DNA from: CAWDXG01 sp963822115
GTDB lineage: Bacteria > Myxococcota_A > Polyangia > Polyangiales > Polyangiaceae
DNA length: 64,000 nucleotides
Direction: 5' to 3'
NCBI GenBank assembly: GCA_963822115.1
Contig: CAWGGM010000020.1
Span: 992,001-1,056,000, forward strand
Shown: positions 1 through 8,657 of the stretch, piece after piece
Layout of the letters: each line of letters begins with the position of its first letter
How positions within the stretch are numbered: the first letter of the stretch is position 1
The notes under the pieces: model-generated
Database searches by the model: none
What the model was told of the DNA's origin: nothing
What the model saw: only the letters and a program-made list of their open reading frames with translations
Program-made: the position numbers and the translations under genes

Positions 1-193
1 CTACTTAACGCACATGAAAACGACTTTCAATTTCAATTTTGTTGACGACGATCAAGTCGAGCCGGGCGCGAACGCGCCGGGCGTGCTGGATCTCCCCGGA
101 AACCCACTGGATTTGCCGCTGAACCCGTCAGCACGGTGGCGGCCGGCGGAGGCAATTTTTTCTGCCGGGCGGCAGCAGCCTGCGCCACGCCGC

Positions 194-1159
194 TCAGGGC
201 CTGCCGTTCCGGCGCGCCTGCAGCCGGTCGCGCGCCTCGACCACGCTGCGGCCGAGGTGGGGGCTGTCCGTGGAGCCGGGCAGCACCCTGAGCTCGCGCA
301 CCAGCGCGCCCATCATCTCGCGCGCCGAGCCGTAGCGTCGTTGCGGCTCGCGCTCGAGCGTGCGGTGCACGACGCTGGTCAGTCCCATCGGCAGGTCCGG
401 CCGCTTCATGCTGAGCAGGGGCACGCGCGCGTCGCGCAGCATCTCGATTACCTGTGCGTCCGACGGCGCGTCGAACAGTCGGCCACCGGTCAGCGCTTCC
501 CACAGGACGATACCTAGACCGAACAGATCGCTCTGCACGCTGGGTCCGATGCCCAGCACCATCTCGGGGGCCAGGTAGCTGAGCTTGCCCTTCACGATGT
601 CGGGTCGCGTCGTGCGGCCGCGGTCCATCGCACGCGCCATGCCGAAGTCGGCGAGCTTCACCACGCCGTGCACGTCGAGCAGGATGTTGGGCGGGCTCAC
701 GTCGCGGTGCAGGATCGGCGCCAGCCGGCCTTGCTTGTCGCGGCGGCTGTGCGCGGCTTCCAGCGCTCTGAGCACCTCCACGCCGATGGCTGCGATCAGC
801 GGCCAGGGCGTGCCCTGGCCGGTGCCGTCGAAGCTTTTCACGTAGTCGCCGAGGTGGATGCCCTCCACCCACTCCGAGACCAGGTAGTGCTCGCCGTTGT
901 CGTCGATGCCGAAGTCGTGGATCTGGACCACGTTTGGATGGCGCAGCGCGGCGCCGACGCGCGCCTCTTCCACAAACATGGCCTCGATCTCCGGGTAGCC
1001 CTTGAAGCTCTGGTCGAGGCGTTTGACGGCGACGGGGCGGCGGAATCCGGCGGCGCCCAGCGTCTCCGCCCGCCACACGACCGCCATGCCGCCACGGCCC
1101 ACCGCCTCGATGAGCTCGTATTTTCCGTCGAGGACCAGGCCGGGTCTGTCGCTGGGCAT
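194..1159 (-). CDS. Hanks-type serine/threonine protein kinase
   Basis: A 321-residue cytoplasmic eukaryotic-type Ser/Thr kinase made almost only of the catalytic domain. Visible in order: glycine loop GRGGMAVV near residues 21-28, ATP-binding lysine in VAVKRL, catalytic loop HRDVSPPN, magnesium-binding DFGMA and the APE motif. There is no transmembrane segment or sensory domain after the kinase fold, so it is a short soluble version of the family. It lies 18 bases after a lipoprotein gene on the same strand and probably ends a three-gene operon. The ATG at 1159 gives a normal kinase N-terminus directly before the glycine loop. Kinase identity is certain; substrate is unknown, though an FHA (phosphothreonine-binding) protein is encoded divergently 1.2 kb away. 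Confidence 0.93.
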   Translation of the reverse strand: MPSDRPGLVLDGKYELIEAVGRGGMAVVWRAETLGAAGFRRPVAVKRLDQSFKGYPEIEAMFVEEARVGAALRHPNVVQIHDFGIDDNGEHYLVSEWVEGIHLGDYVKSFDGTGQGTPWPLIAAIGVEVLRALEAAHSRRDKQGRLAPILHRDVSPPNILLDVHGVVKLADFGMARAMDRGRTTRPDIVKGKLSYLAPEMVLGIGPSVQSDLFGLGIVLWEALTGGRLFDAPSDAQVIEMLRDARVPLLSMKRPDLPMGLTSVVHRTLEREPQRRYGSAREMMGALVRELRVLPGSTDSPHLGRSVVEARDRLQARRNGRP

Positions 1160-1177
1160 GTGGGGTGGGAGAAAGAG

Positions 1178-1528
1178 CTAGTCTAGCAAGTCGTGGTCGG
1201 TCGCGGCATCGGCATCTGCGGGGGCGTCGACCTGGACGTCGCTTTTCGCATCGCTCTCCGGCGCCGCGTCCTGTCCAACCGGGGCGTCGCTGTCGGGCGC
1301 CGCTGTCCCGTCGCTCGCGTAGCTGGCGTCATCGACCACGCAATTGCACGGTCCCCAGCTTCCGGACGGCAGACATTGCTGCACGCCCCGCCCGCAGGGG
1401 TTCTTGCAGGCGCGGAACTGGAACAGATGGCACGCCGGTGCGGACTGCGACGCAGCGCGGGAGGAGCACGCGCCGGCGATCGCCGCCAGCGCGAGTCCCA
1501 CCGTCACGGCGAGCAGCGGACGGGTCAT
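1178..1528 (-). CDS. Small predicted lipoprotein with Asp/Ala-rich tail
   Basis: A 116-residue predicted lipoprotein. The first 20 residues form a hydrophobic signal ending in a lipobox with the cysteine at position 21 (IAGAC). Six further cysteines between residues 33 and 63 (CHLFQFRACKNPCGRGVQQC and CNC) suggest a small disulphide-bonded domain, and the last 50 residues are an acidic Ala/Asp-rich low-complexity tail. Its ATG overlaps the stop codon of the preceding gene (ATGA), so translation is probably coupled. Family not recognised; such Cys-knot plus D/A-rich lipoproteins are typical of Polyangia surface proteins. The start is supported by the overlap and the signal peptide; a longer in-frame extension upstream is an antisense artefact. 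Confidence 0.7.
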   Translation of the reverse strand: MTRPLLAVTVGLALAAIAGACSSRAASQSAPACHLFQFRACKNPCGRGVQQCLPSGSWGPCNCVVDDASYASDGTAAPDSDAPVGQDAAPESDAKSDVQVDAPADADAATDHDLLD

Positions 1529-2196
1529 GGCGCGTCGCCGCTCCGCGCGAGCAGCGGTCCACCGGAACGGACCGCCCACTCGCTCGGCTGCCAGGCCGAC
1601 AGCAGCTCCATCCAGAACACGTGTCCGTGGTCGAGCAGCAGCGCGAGCCGCAGTCCGCCGGTCTGCGCCACCGTGATCCTGGTGCCCGGCTCGAAGCCGC
1701 CGACGAGCTGGAAGACCAGCTTCCGCTCCTGCTCGCTGGCCGGGCGCACGAACCCGCCGGCGAGATGCCGCGCGAGCGAAACGAACGCCGGCGAGGCCAG
1801 CAGTCTGAGCTCGGCGTGCTGTCCCATGAAGACCAGAACGGGGACGTGACGCCGGCCGTCCCCGGTCTTCACTTCGGCGACGCGCTGCAGTCCGGCACGG
1901 TCGAGCGTCGGATCGATCGCCAGCAGGCCACGCCACAGGCCCGGCATGGTCACCACGAAGCGCGCACAACCCGCTCGCGCCTGCTCGGGATCGCCACGAG
2001 CCGCAGCGACGAGTAGTGCGCGCACCGCGCGCTCGTCGTCCGGCGCGGACACGGGGCCGCCCCAGCTCGACCGGGCCGCGCTGTGGGTCTGCTGTCGGAC
2101 AGGCGCTTGCGGCGGCGCGGCGGCACCGCAGCCGGCCACCAGAACGGAAGCGAGCGTCGCGAGTGCGGCGCGCGGAAGTGGAAGCATTCGCGCCAT
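1525..2196 (-). CDS. Predicted lipoprotein, unknown function
   Basis: A predicted lipoprotein of about 223 residues. From the ATG at 2196 it begins with a basic n-region, a hydrophobic stretch and the lipobox VAGC, followed by a Pro/Gln linker and a globular domain of about 170 residues rich in hydrophobic beta-like segments (VPVLVFMGQ, LVFQLVGGFE, LALLLDHGHVFW). No catalytic motif is recognised. An upstream ATG at 2223 would add nine residues ahead of the signal and is less likely. The gene ends with an ATGA overlap onto the next lipoprotein gene and is followed by the kinase, so the three form one transcription unit; it is divergent from the FHA gene, sharing a 167-base promoter region. Confidence 0.7.
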   Translation of the reverse strand: MARMLPLPRAALATLASVLVAGCGAAAPPQAPVRQQTHSAARSSWGGPVSAPDDERAVRALLVAAARGDPEQARAGCARFVVTMPGLWRGLLAIDPTLDRAGLQRVAEVKTGDGRRHVPVLVFMGQHAELRLLASPAFVSLARHLAGGFVRPASEQERKLVFQLVGGFEPGTRITVAQTGGLRLALLLDHGHVFWMELLSAWQPSEWAVRSGGPLLARSGDAP

Positions 2197-2363
2197 TGTT
2201 GAAGCTTCGTCGGGCGGACGCAAATGAGGGCGAAAGTCCCCGGGAAGGTGTCGTGCCGGAGTGCCGTAGGAGGGACATGTCGAGCCTGGGAGAGCCTCCG
2301 GTCCGGATCGCCGCGTCGCGTGTCGCGTCGGCTCCGCAAAGTCTGTTAGACTCGGGCGAAGCG

Positions 2364-2741
2364 ATGTCGCATCCGCGCCCGACCGACGAAGACGAACCCA
2401 CGGTGGTGGGGGACATGCAGGTCGTCCCGTCGGTGAGGCGCAACCAGAAGCCCTTCGTGCTCCAGCAGATCGAGGGGCCCGGATCGCCGCGGGACTTCAT
2501 TCTGGATCTGGACGAGATCGTGGTCGGTCGATCCAGCCACGCGCACATCTCGATCGACAGCGGCATGATCTCCCGTCGTCACATGCAGCTCAGGCGCTCG
2601 GGACCAGAGTACTCGGTATCCGACTTGAACAGCAGCAACGGCGTGTTTCTCAACGGCATCAAGGCGCACTCCGCCGTACTGCGCGAGGGAGACACACTGC
2701 AGATCGGCGACGTGGTGCTGATCTATCGCGAGGGCAGCTGA
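2364..2741 (+). CDS. FHA domain protein
   Basis: A 125-residue protein consisting of an unstructured acidic N-terminus (about residues 1-28) and one forkhead-associated domain. The FHA core is clear: GRSSHAHISI, then SRRHMQL and the turn LNSSNGVFLNG, which contain the conserved Gly-Arg, Ser-x-x-His and Asn-Gly residues that contact phosphothreonine peptides. Such small FHA proteins read out Ser/Thr kinase activity. The ATG at 2364 is preferred because the reading frame upstream overlaps the divergent promoter region and has no protein-like character. It faces the kinase operon on the opposite strand and precedes the metallo-hydrolase gene by 68 bases. Partner kinase is inferred only from proximity. 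Confidence 0.88.
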   Translation: MSHPRPTDEDEPTVVGDMQVVPSVRRNQKPFVLQQIEGPGSPRDFILDLDEIVVGRSSHAHISIDSGMISRRHMQLRRSGPEYSVSDLNSSNGVFLNGIKAHSAVLREGDTLQIGDVVLIYREGS

Positions 2742-2809
2742 CATGCCCCGCTCCCGACCGCGCACAGACGCGTTGGCATGGGCGAGCTAGCGGTGCGAGG
2801 ACGGGGCCG

Positions 2810-3694
2810 ATGACGACTTTCGTGCGCTTCTGGGGCACGCGGGGTTCTATTCCGACGCCCGGGCACAAGACACGCAAGTACGGTGGCAACACGTCGTGCG
2901 TCGAGGTGCGCATCGACGACGCGCTGTTCATCTGTGACGGCGGCACGGGGCTACGCGAGTTGGGGGTCGATCTGCTCGCGCGCAACACCGGGTCGATTGA
3001 AGCCCACATGTTCTTCAGTCACACGCACTGGGATCACATCCAGGGTTTCCCGTTCTTCATGCCCGCGTACGCGGAGGAAAACTCGCTCTACGTCTACGAC
3101 GTGACCAAGGACGACAACCGCGTGCATCGCCTGCTGCTCGGCCAGATGCGCTCGGACTACTTTCCCGTGAGCTTTTCCGATCTCGGCTCGAAGATCGTGT
3201 CGAGCGATCTGGGCGGTGGTGAAAAGTCGATCGAGGGCGTTGTCGTGCGTCACTACGAGCAGACGCATCCTGGGCGGAGCTTTGCGTATTCGTTCGAGAA
3301 GCACGGCGTCAAGGTGGTCTACGCGACGGACAACGAGATCGACATGACGGTGCTGAATCGCGATGACATCCTGAAGCGGCCCGAGGCGCTCAGGCGCGTG
3401 CCGGAGGAGTTCGTGCGTTTCTGCAGCGAGGCAGATCTGCTGATTGCCGACGGGCAGTACACCGACGAGGAGTATCCGGCGAAGCTGGGGTGGGGCCATG
3501 CACGCGCCAGCACGGTGGTGGACCTGGCGGTCCAGGCGAAAGCCAAGCAGTGCGCCATCTACCACCACGACCCCATGCACTCCGACCAGGACATGGACGA
3601 CAAGATCGCCCGCTGCCGCGAACGGGCCGAGCGCGCTGGTTCGAACGTGGTGATCTTCGGCGCCCGGGAGGGCCTGGAGATCAAGCTGGAATAG
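2810..3694 (+). CDS. Metallo-beta-lactamase-fold hydrolase
   Basis: A 294-residue soluble MBL-fold metallohydrolase. The signature metal motif HTHWDH lies at residues 71-76; further metal ligands are expected at the His of VVRHYEQTHPG, the Asp of VYATDNE and the His pair in IYHHDPMHSD near the C-terminus, as in the Lactamase_B_2 / cyclic-nucleotide phosphodiesterase-like branch. The N-terminal FWGTRGSIPTPG is characteristic of that branch. Substrate cannot be read from the sequence; cyclic nucleotide or phosphodiester hydrolysis is a family-level guess. It follows the FHA gene by 68 bases and may be co-transcribed with it. Length is normal for the family. Confidence 0.88.
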   Translation: MTTFVRFWGTRGSIPTPGHKTRKYGGNTSCVEVRIDDALFICDGGTGLRELGVDLLARNTGSIEAHMFFSHTHWDHIQGFPFFMPAYAEENSLYVYDVTKDDNRVHRLLLGQMRSDYFPVSFSDLGSKIVSSDLGGGEKSIEGVVVRHYEQTHPGRSFAYSFEKHGVKVVYATDNEIDMTVLNRDDILKRPEALRRVPEEFVRFCSEADLLIADGQYTDEEYPAKLGWGHARASTVVDLAVQAKAKQCAIYHHDPMHSDQDMDDKIARCRERAERAGSNVVIFGAREGLEIKLE

Positions 3695-3829
3695 TCGCGC
3701 GGTCCGCTCCGGCTTCCGGCGCCGGCGTTGCGGAATGCACCGGCGGGCGCGCGTGTTTCCGGGCGTCCACTGCCGGCTCCGATTTCGACAAGGCCGCGGT
3801 CCGCCCGTACTGCTCCGCCTCTAGAAACC

Positions 3830-5236
3830 ATGACCATTCTGCGTTCCACCCTGCTGCCGGCAGTGTTCGGCCTCGCTGCCGTAACTGCTGCCGTCTCCGT
3901 CGCGGCCCGACCTGCCGCCGCGTCGCCGCCCGCCAGCGCCGGCTCCGTCGACGCCACGCCCGCACCCAAGCTGCCGGTCACCCAGTACAAGCTGCCGAAC
4001 GGTCTGACCGTGCTGCTCAGCCAGGACAAGCGGCTGCCCGTTGTCGCGGTCGAGATCCGGTACATGGTCGGCTCGAGCTACGAGCGCAAGGGCCGCAGCG
4101 GCTTCGCGCATCTGTTCGAGCACCTGATGTTCCAGGGCTCGCAGCACTACGACCACGAGTACTTCACGCCCTTCGAGCCGATCGGCGGCCAGGTCAACGG
4201 CAGCACCACCCAGGATCGCACGAACTTCTTCGAGCGCGTGCCGGAGAACTACCTGGGGCTGGCACTGTGGATGGAGTCCGATCGCATGCAGTATCTGCTG
4301 CCGACTCTCGATCAGGCCAAGCTCGACAACCAGCGCGACGTTGTGAAGAACGAACGGCGCCAGCGCTACGAGAACGCGCCCTACGGCATGGCGTGGATCT
4401 ACCTCGGGCGGATGTTGTTCCCGCCGGGGCATCCCTATCACCACAGCGTGATCGGCTCACACGCCGACCTCACCGCCGCGTCGCTGTCGGACGTGAAGAG
4501 CTTCTTCCACGAGTACTACGTTCCGGCGAACGCGGTCCTGACCGTTGTCGGTGACTTCAAGACAGCCCAGGTCAAGCAGCTTGTCGAGAAGTACTTCGGC
4601 AGCATTCCGGGCGGCAAGCGCGCGTCTCTTCCGAAGGTCGTGCCGGCAAAGCTGACTGGCATCGTGCACCAGACGCACACCGACGACGTGAAGCTGCCGC
4701 GCGTGTACCTCGCCTGGCACAGTCCGCCGCTGTACAAGAAGGGCGACGCCCAGCTCGATCTACTCGGCAGCGTGCTCAGCGACGGCAAGACCAGCCGCCT
4801 GTACAAGCCGCTGGTCTATGAAAAGAAGATCGCCAAGGACGTGAACGCCTACCAGGTGTCCATGCGCCTCGGCAGCTTCTTCGTGGTGCAGGCCACTGCG
4901 GCGCCCGGTGTCAGCGTCGACAAGCTGTCGACCGCGCTGCTCGCCACGCTGAAGAAGGCCCTCGCGACGCCGCCGACCAAGGACGAGCTGTCCCGCGCCA
5001 TCAACGCCTACAAGAAGAGCTTCTACCAGCGGCTGGAAGGCGTCGTCTCGCGCGGCGCGACGCTCGCGACCTACTACCAGTTCACCGGCAACGCGAACTA
5101 CCTCGACAAGGATCTGGCGCGGTACACGCAATCGACGCCTTCGGATGTCGAGGCCGCAGCGAAACGCTACGTGGACCTCGGTCGCTACGTGCGCCTCGAT
5201 ATCGTTGTCGGGCCGAAGGCGGGAGGAGGCAAGTGA
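3830..5236 (+). CDS. M16 family zinc peptidase (catalytic subunit type)
   Basis: A 468-residue exported pitrilysin-family (M16) peptidase. A signal peptide occupies about residues 1-31 (hydrophobic stretch ending AAAS). The inverted zinc motif HLFEH is at residues 94-98 and the third zinc ligand Glu at 175 (KNERRQ), the expected spacing. N- and C-terminal M16 half domains follow in order. The ATG at 3830 gives a proper signal peptide; an upstream in-frame ATG at 3728 does not. The stop overlaps the start of a second M16 gene, and such pairs usually form a heterodimer in which this subunit supplies the zinc site and the partner supplies substrate-binding residues. Likely periplasmic. Substrate unknown. 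Confidence 0.93.
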   Translation: MTILRSTLLPAVFGLAAVTAAVSVAARPAAASPPASAGSVDATPAPKLPVTQYKLPNGLTVLLSQDKRLPVVAVEIRYMVGSSYERKGRSGFAHLFEHLMFQGSQHYDHEYFTPFEPIGGQVNGSTTQDRTNFFERVPENYLGLALWMESDRMQYLLPTLDQAKLDNQRDVVKNERRQRYENAPYGMAWIYLGRMLFPPGHPYHHSVIGSHADLTAASLSDVKSFFHEYYVPANAVLTVVGDFKTAQVKQLVEKYFGSIPGGKRASLPKVVPAKLTGIVHQTHTDDVKLPRVYLAWHSPPLYKKGDAQLDLLGSVLSDGKTSRLYKPLVYEKKIAKDVNAYQVSMRLGSFFVVQATAAPGVSVDKLSTALLATLKKALATPPTKDELSRAINAYKKSFYQRLEGVVSRGATLATYYQFTGNANYLDKDLARYTQSTPSDVEAAAKRYVDLGRYVRLDIVVGPKAGGGK

Positions 5237-6735
5237 TGGCCCGCTCTACGCTCTATGCTCTCTTGCTGGCGACCCTGGCAGCCGGTTGCGGAGCCCAGCC
5301 CGCCGCGCCGCCGGCCGCTCCCACCGCGCCGGTACCCAAGGCAAAGCCGGTCGCGAGCGCCAAGCCCACTGTGGACCGCTCCAAGCTGCCCGCGCCTGGC
5401 CCGGCTCCCGGCTGGTCGCTGCCCCCCGCCAGCACCTGGAAGCTGTCGAACGGCGTCGAGGTCTACTACCTCGAGCAAGGTTCGACACCGCTGGTGAGTC
5501 TGTCGCTGGTACTGCCCCGCGGCTCTGCGACCGATCCCAAAGGAAAATCCGGTCTGACCGCGCTGACCGCGGACATGCTCGACGAAGGCGCCGGCAAGCG
5601 CAGCGCGCTCGCACTCAACCAGGAGCTGCAGCGACTCGCAACCGACTACAGCGCCGGCGCGGGCGTCGACTACGTGATGCTCAGCATGAACCTGCTCGCC
5701 GACAACTTCGAGGCGTCGACGAAGATCCTGAGCGACATCCTGGAGCGGCCGACGCTCCACCAGAAGGACTTCGCCCGCCGCAAGGCGCAGCGGCTCGCCG
5801 ACGCGCTGAGCGCGCAGGCCGATCCGTCCTACGCGCGCGGCGTGACCCTGCGTCACGTGCTGTTCGGTCACGGCTACGGTGCCGAGCTGCCCGACGGCAG
5901 CGTGAAGAGCCTGAAACGCATCCGCTTGTATGACGTGAAGTCACAATACAAGAAGCTCTTCACGCCCGACGGCGCGGCGTTGGTTGTGGTCGGCGGTATC
6001 GACAAGGCCAGGGTCGAGAAGGGTCTGGAAGCCGCCTTCGGCAGCTGGAAGGGCAAGTCGAGCGTCAAGGAAGCGCCGGTGGCGAAGGTCGAGCCCAAGC
6101 GCGCCATCTATGTGATCGACTTTCCCGGCGCCACGCAGTCGACACTGGGCGTCGTGCGGCGCGCCGGTGGCGAGAGCTCGCCGGACTACTTCCCGGCCAT
6201 GGTCGAGAACCGCGCTTTCGGCGGCGCGTTCACCAGTCGCCTGAACCTCAACCTCCGCGAGGACAAGGGCTACACCTACGGCGCGTCGAGCGTGTTCCAG
6301 CGCTGGAGAAAGGTCGGCTTCTACGCGCTGGTGGCCAACGTCAAGAGCGACACCACGCGGCCCAGCATCGAGCAGATGTTCAAGGAGCTCTCCGCGACGT
6401 GCGGCAAGAAGCCGCTGACGCAGAAGGAGCTCGGAACGGCGGTCGACGGTCTCCTGCTCGGCTTCCCCGGCCGCTTCGAGCACATCGAAGGCGTTGCGGG
6501 ACAACTCGCCGACCTGCCCATCTACGGGCGCCCGGCGGACTGGTACGAGAAGTGGCCGTCGCGCGTGAAGGCCGTGACGCTCGACCAGGCCAACGCGGTC
6601 GCGAAGAAGTACTGCGATCCGCAGAAGTACGTCGTGGTCATCTCCGGCGATCTGAAAACGCTCCGGCCTGCGCTGAAGGGGTTGGGCATGCCGATCGTCG
6701 TCGAGACCGCGCAGGGCGAGCCCGCCAAGAAGTAG
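5236..6735 (+). CDS. M16 family peptidase-like lipoprotein without zinc site
   Basis: A 499-residue second M16 protein, translationally coupled to the first (TGATG overlap; a GTG one codon earlier at 5233 is also possible). The N-terminus is a lipoprotein signal ending LAAGC, then a Pro/Ala linker to about residue 50. The position that should carry HxxEH reads LTADMLDEGA, so the zinc site is missing. The C-terminal half keeps the RxxxxYTYGA-type substrate-binding Arg/Tyr pair (NLREDKGYTYGASS). This matches the non-catalytic partner of heterodimeric M16 peptidases. As a lipoprotein it would tether the complex to a membrane. Assignment to M16 is firm; loss of catalysis is inferred from the missing residues. 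Confidence 0.9.
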   Translation: MARSTLYALLLATLAAGCGAQPAAPPAAPTAPVPKAKPVASAKPTVDRSKLPAPGPAPGWSLPPASTWKLSNGVEVYYLEQGSTPLVSLSLVLPRGSATDPKGKSGLTALTADMLDEGAGKRSALALNQELQRLATDYSAGAGVDYVMLSMNLLADNFEASTKILSDILERPTLHQKDFARRKAQRLADALSAQADPSYARGVTLRHVLFGHGYGAELPDGSVKSLKRIRLYDVKSQYKKLFTPDGAALVVVGGIDKARVEKGLEAAFGSWKGKSSVKEAPVAKVEPKRAIYVIDFPGATQSTLGVVRRAGGESSPDYFPAMVENRAFGGAFTSRLNLNLREDKGYTYGASSVFQRWRKVGFYALVANVKSDTTRPSIEQMFKELSATCGKKPLTQKELGTAVDGLLLGFPGRFEHIEGVAGQLADLPIYGRPADWYEKWPSRVKAVTLDQANAVAKKYCDPQKYVVVISGDLKTLRPALKGLGMPIVVETAQGEPAKK

Positions 6736-6833
6736 GCGCTTGTACGGACGCGACGCACCGCGTCGCGTCTGGCGCCGGCGCGCACTCGCGCTCTGGCTTG
6801 ACCCGACGGGACGCCCCGGACAAGGTCTCCAGC

Positions 6834-8525
6834 ATGATTGCTCGGGGTGCCTGGTCGAGGTCCATGTCGCTGCTCCTGGCTCTAGCGCTCGCCTGTGCGG
6901 CGGCGATCGCGTGTTCGGCGAACGGCACGAAGCCGGCAACGAACGGAAGCACCGGTGGCGGAGGCAACGGTACGGGCGGCGGTGGGGGTGCGGGTGCGCT
7001 TGATGGTGGTCCGGACGCCACGATCGGTACCGACGCCGGGCCCGATTCGTCGTTCAACAATCCGACCACCGTTGTGATCGGCCCCGGCGCCGACCAGAGC
7101 TCGCCCGGCAAGTTCGGCGGGGCCGACGACCCCACCAACAAGCCGAAGCTCGTCTATCCCGAAAGCGGCGTCATCGTGCCGCCCAACCTGAACTCGCTCG
7201 AGTTCCACTTCATCCCGGCCGCGGGGCAGAACCTGTTCGAGATGCGCTTCGAGGCGGCGACGCTGAACTTCGTCGTCTACTTCGGTTGCCAGCCGCTCAA
7301 CGGCGGTTGCGTCTTTACACCAAGCAAGCAGTTCTGGGACGAGCTGGTGAAGGCCGCGCGCGGCGGGGCCGCCGTCAAGTACACGCTGCGCGGCGTCGAC
7401 GGCCAGAGTCCGGGCGCGGTGGGCTCGTCGGCCACGCAGGACATCAGTTTCACCAAGGAAGACATCCTCGGCGGCCTCTACTACTGGAACACGAGCGGCA
7501 TCATCCAACGCTACGATTTCGGCATTCCGTTCAAGAAGGCGGAGCTCTTCCTGAGCCCGCAGATGGCCGGCGCGGGCGTCTGTGTGGGGTGTCACGCGCT
7601 ATCGCGGGACGGCAAGCGGATCATCGTTGGCAAGGACATCCCCGCGCCAGCTCCGTACGGCATCTTCGACGTGGCCAGCCGCCAGCCCGTTACGGCGAAC
7701 GGGACGGCGCTCACGGGCACCGGGAACTTCTTCTCCTTCTCGCCCGACGGGAGCCAGCTACTGTACTCCGACGGCGCGAAGATCGGCTGGCGTGACCTGA
7801 CCACCGGCCAGACCAAGAACGACAACATCGTTCCGGGCGCGATGCCGGACTGGTCTCCGGACGGCTCGCTGATGGTCTTCTCCAGGCCCAATCCCGTGAT
7901 GGCCGGGCCCGGTATCCAGGGCGGCACGCTGGCGTTGATGCACTTCGACGCGACGAACCAGGTCTGGAACAACCCGCAGGTGCTGGTGCCCGCCAATGGC
8001 GGCAACAACTACTATCCGGCCTTCGATCCGAGCGGCAACTGGATCGTCTACAACCGCTCGCCGGCCAACCACAACTCCTACGAGAACATCGGCAAGGACC
8101 CGAAGTCGGGCCAGGTGGGCGATGGCGAGCTGTGGACGGTGAACGTGAACGGCGGCAAGCCGATCCAGCTCGACAACGCGACGAAACCCGGCACCGTGTC
8201 CTGGCCGAAGTGGGCGCCCGACGTAGGCACATACTGGGGCGGTTCGGTGATGTGGCTGACCTTCTCCAGCTCGCGCGCCTATGGCCTGCGCCTGGCGGAC
8301 AACGAGAAGGTGCAGCTGTGGATGGTGGCGTTCGATCCGGACCGGGCCCAGGCCGGCAAGGACCCGAGCTTCCCCGCCTTCTGGCTGCCGTTCCAGGACA
8401 TCACCGGTGGCAACCACATCGCCCAGTGGGTCACGCACGTCGAGCGCCAACCTTGCACCAAGTCGACCGACTGCAAGAGCAACGAGACGTGCAACGCCGG
8501 CGAGTGCATCCCGGTCGTGCAGTAA
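6834..8525 (+). CDS. PD40/TolB-like lipoprotein with a CxxCH motif
   Basis: A 563-residue predicted lipoprotein with a signal ending in AIAC (Cys 27 counting from the ATG at 6834; an ATG at 6864 is an equally good start). A Gly/Asn linker follows (to about residue 60). The middle contains CVGCH at residues 250-254, a c-type haem attachment motif, followed at once by SRDGKRI and several TolB/PD40-like strands (SFSPDGSQLLYSDG, DWSPDGSLMVFSR, FDPSGNWIVYNRS) that suggest a beta-propeller. The C-terminus is a short Cys-rich module (CTKSTDCKSNETCNAGECI) common on myxobacterial surface proteins. Function unknown; haem attachment needs the protein to cross the inner membrane, which the signal allows. 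Family members often annotated only as hypothetical. Confidence 0.82.
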   Translation: MIARGAWSRSMSLLLALALACAAAIACSANGTKPATNGSTGGGGNGTGGGGGAGALDGGPDATIGTDAGPDSSFNNPTTVVIGPGADQSSPGKFGGADDPTNKPKLVYPESGVIVPPNLNSLEFHFIPAAGQNLFEMRFEAATLNFVVYFGCQPLNGGCVFTPSKQFWDELVKAARGGAAVKYTLRGVDGQSPGAVGSSATQDISFTKEDILGGLYYWNTSGIIQRYDFGIPFKKAELFLSPQMAGAGVCVGCHALSRDGKRIIVGKDIPAPAPYGIFDVASRQPVTANGTALTGTGNFFSFSPDGSQLLYSDGAKIGWRDLTTGQTKNDNIVPGAMPDWSPDGSLMVFSRPNPVMAGPGIQGGTLALMHFDATNQVWNNPQVLVPANGGNNYYPAFDPSGNWIVYNRSPANHNSYENIGKDPKSGQVGDGELWTVNVNGGKPIQLDNATKPGTVSWPKWAPDVGTYWGGSVMWLTFSSSRAYGLRLADNEKVQLWMVAFDPDRAQAGKDPSFPAFWLPFQDITGGNHIAQWVTHVERQPCTKSTDCKSNETCNAGECIPVVQ

Positions 8526-8657
8526 AAGCGCGCGAGCTCAGCGGGCGGTAGCCCCTCCCGGACTGTCCTGGTGTTGCCTCTCGCCGCACCGGTCGGCGCG
8601 TCCCGCCCGCTCTTCGGCGGGACCGCCCTGACCTGCTACGCTTCCGGCGGGTAGGGG

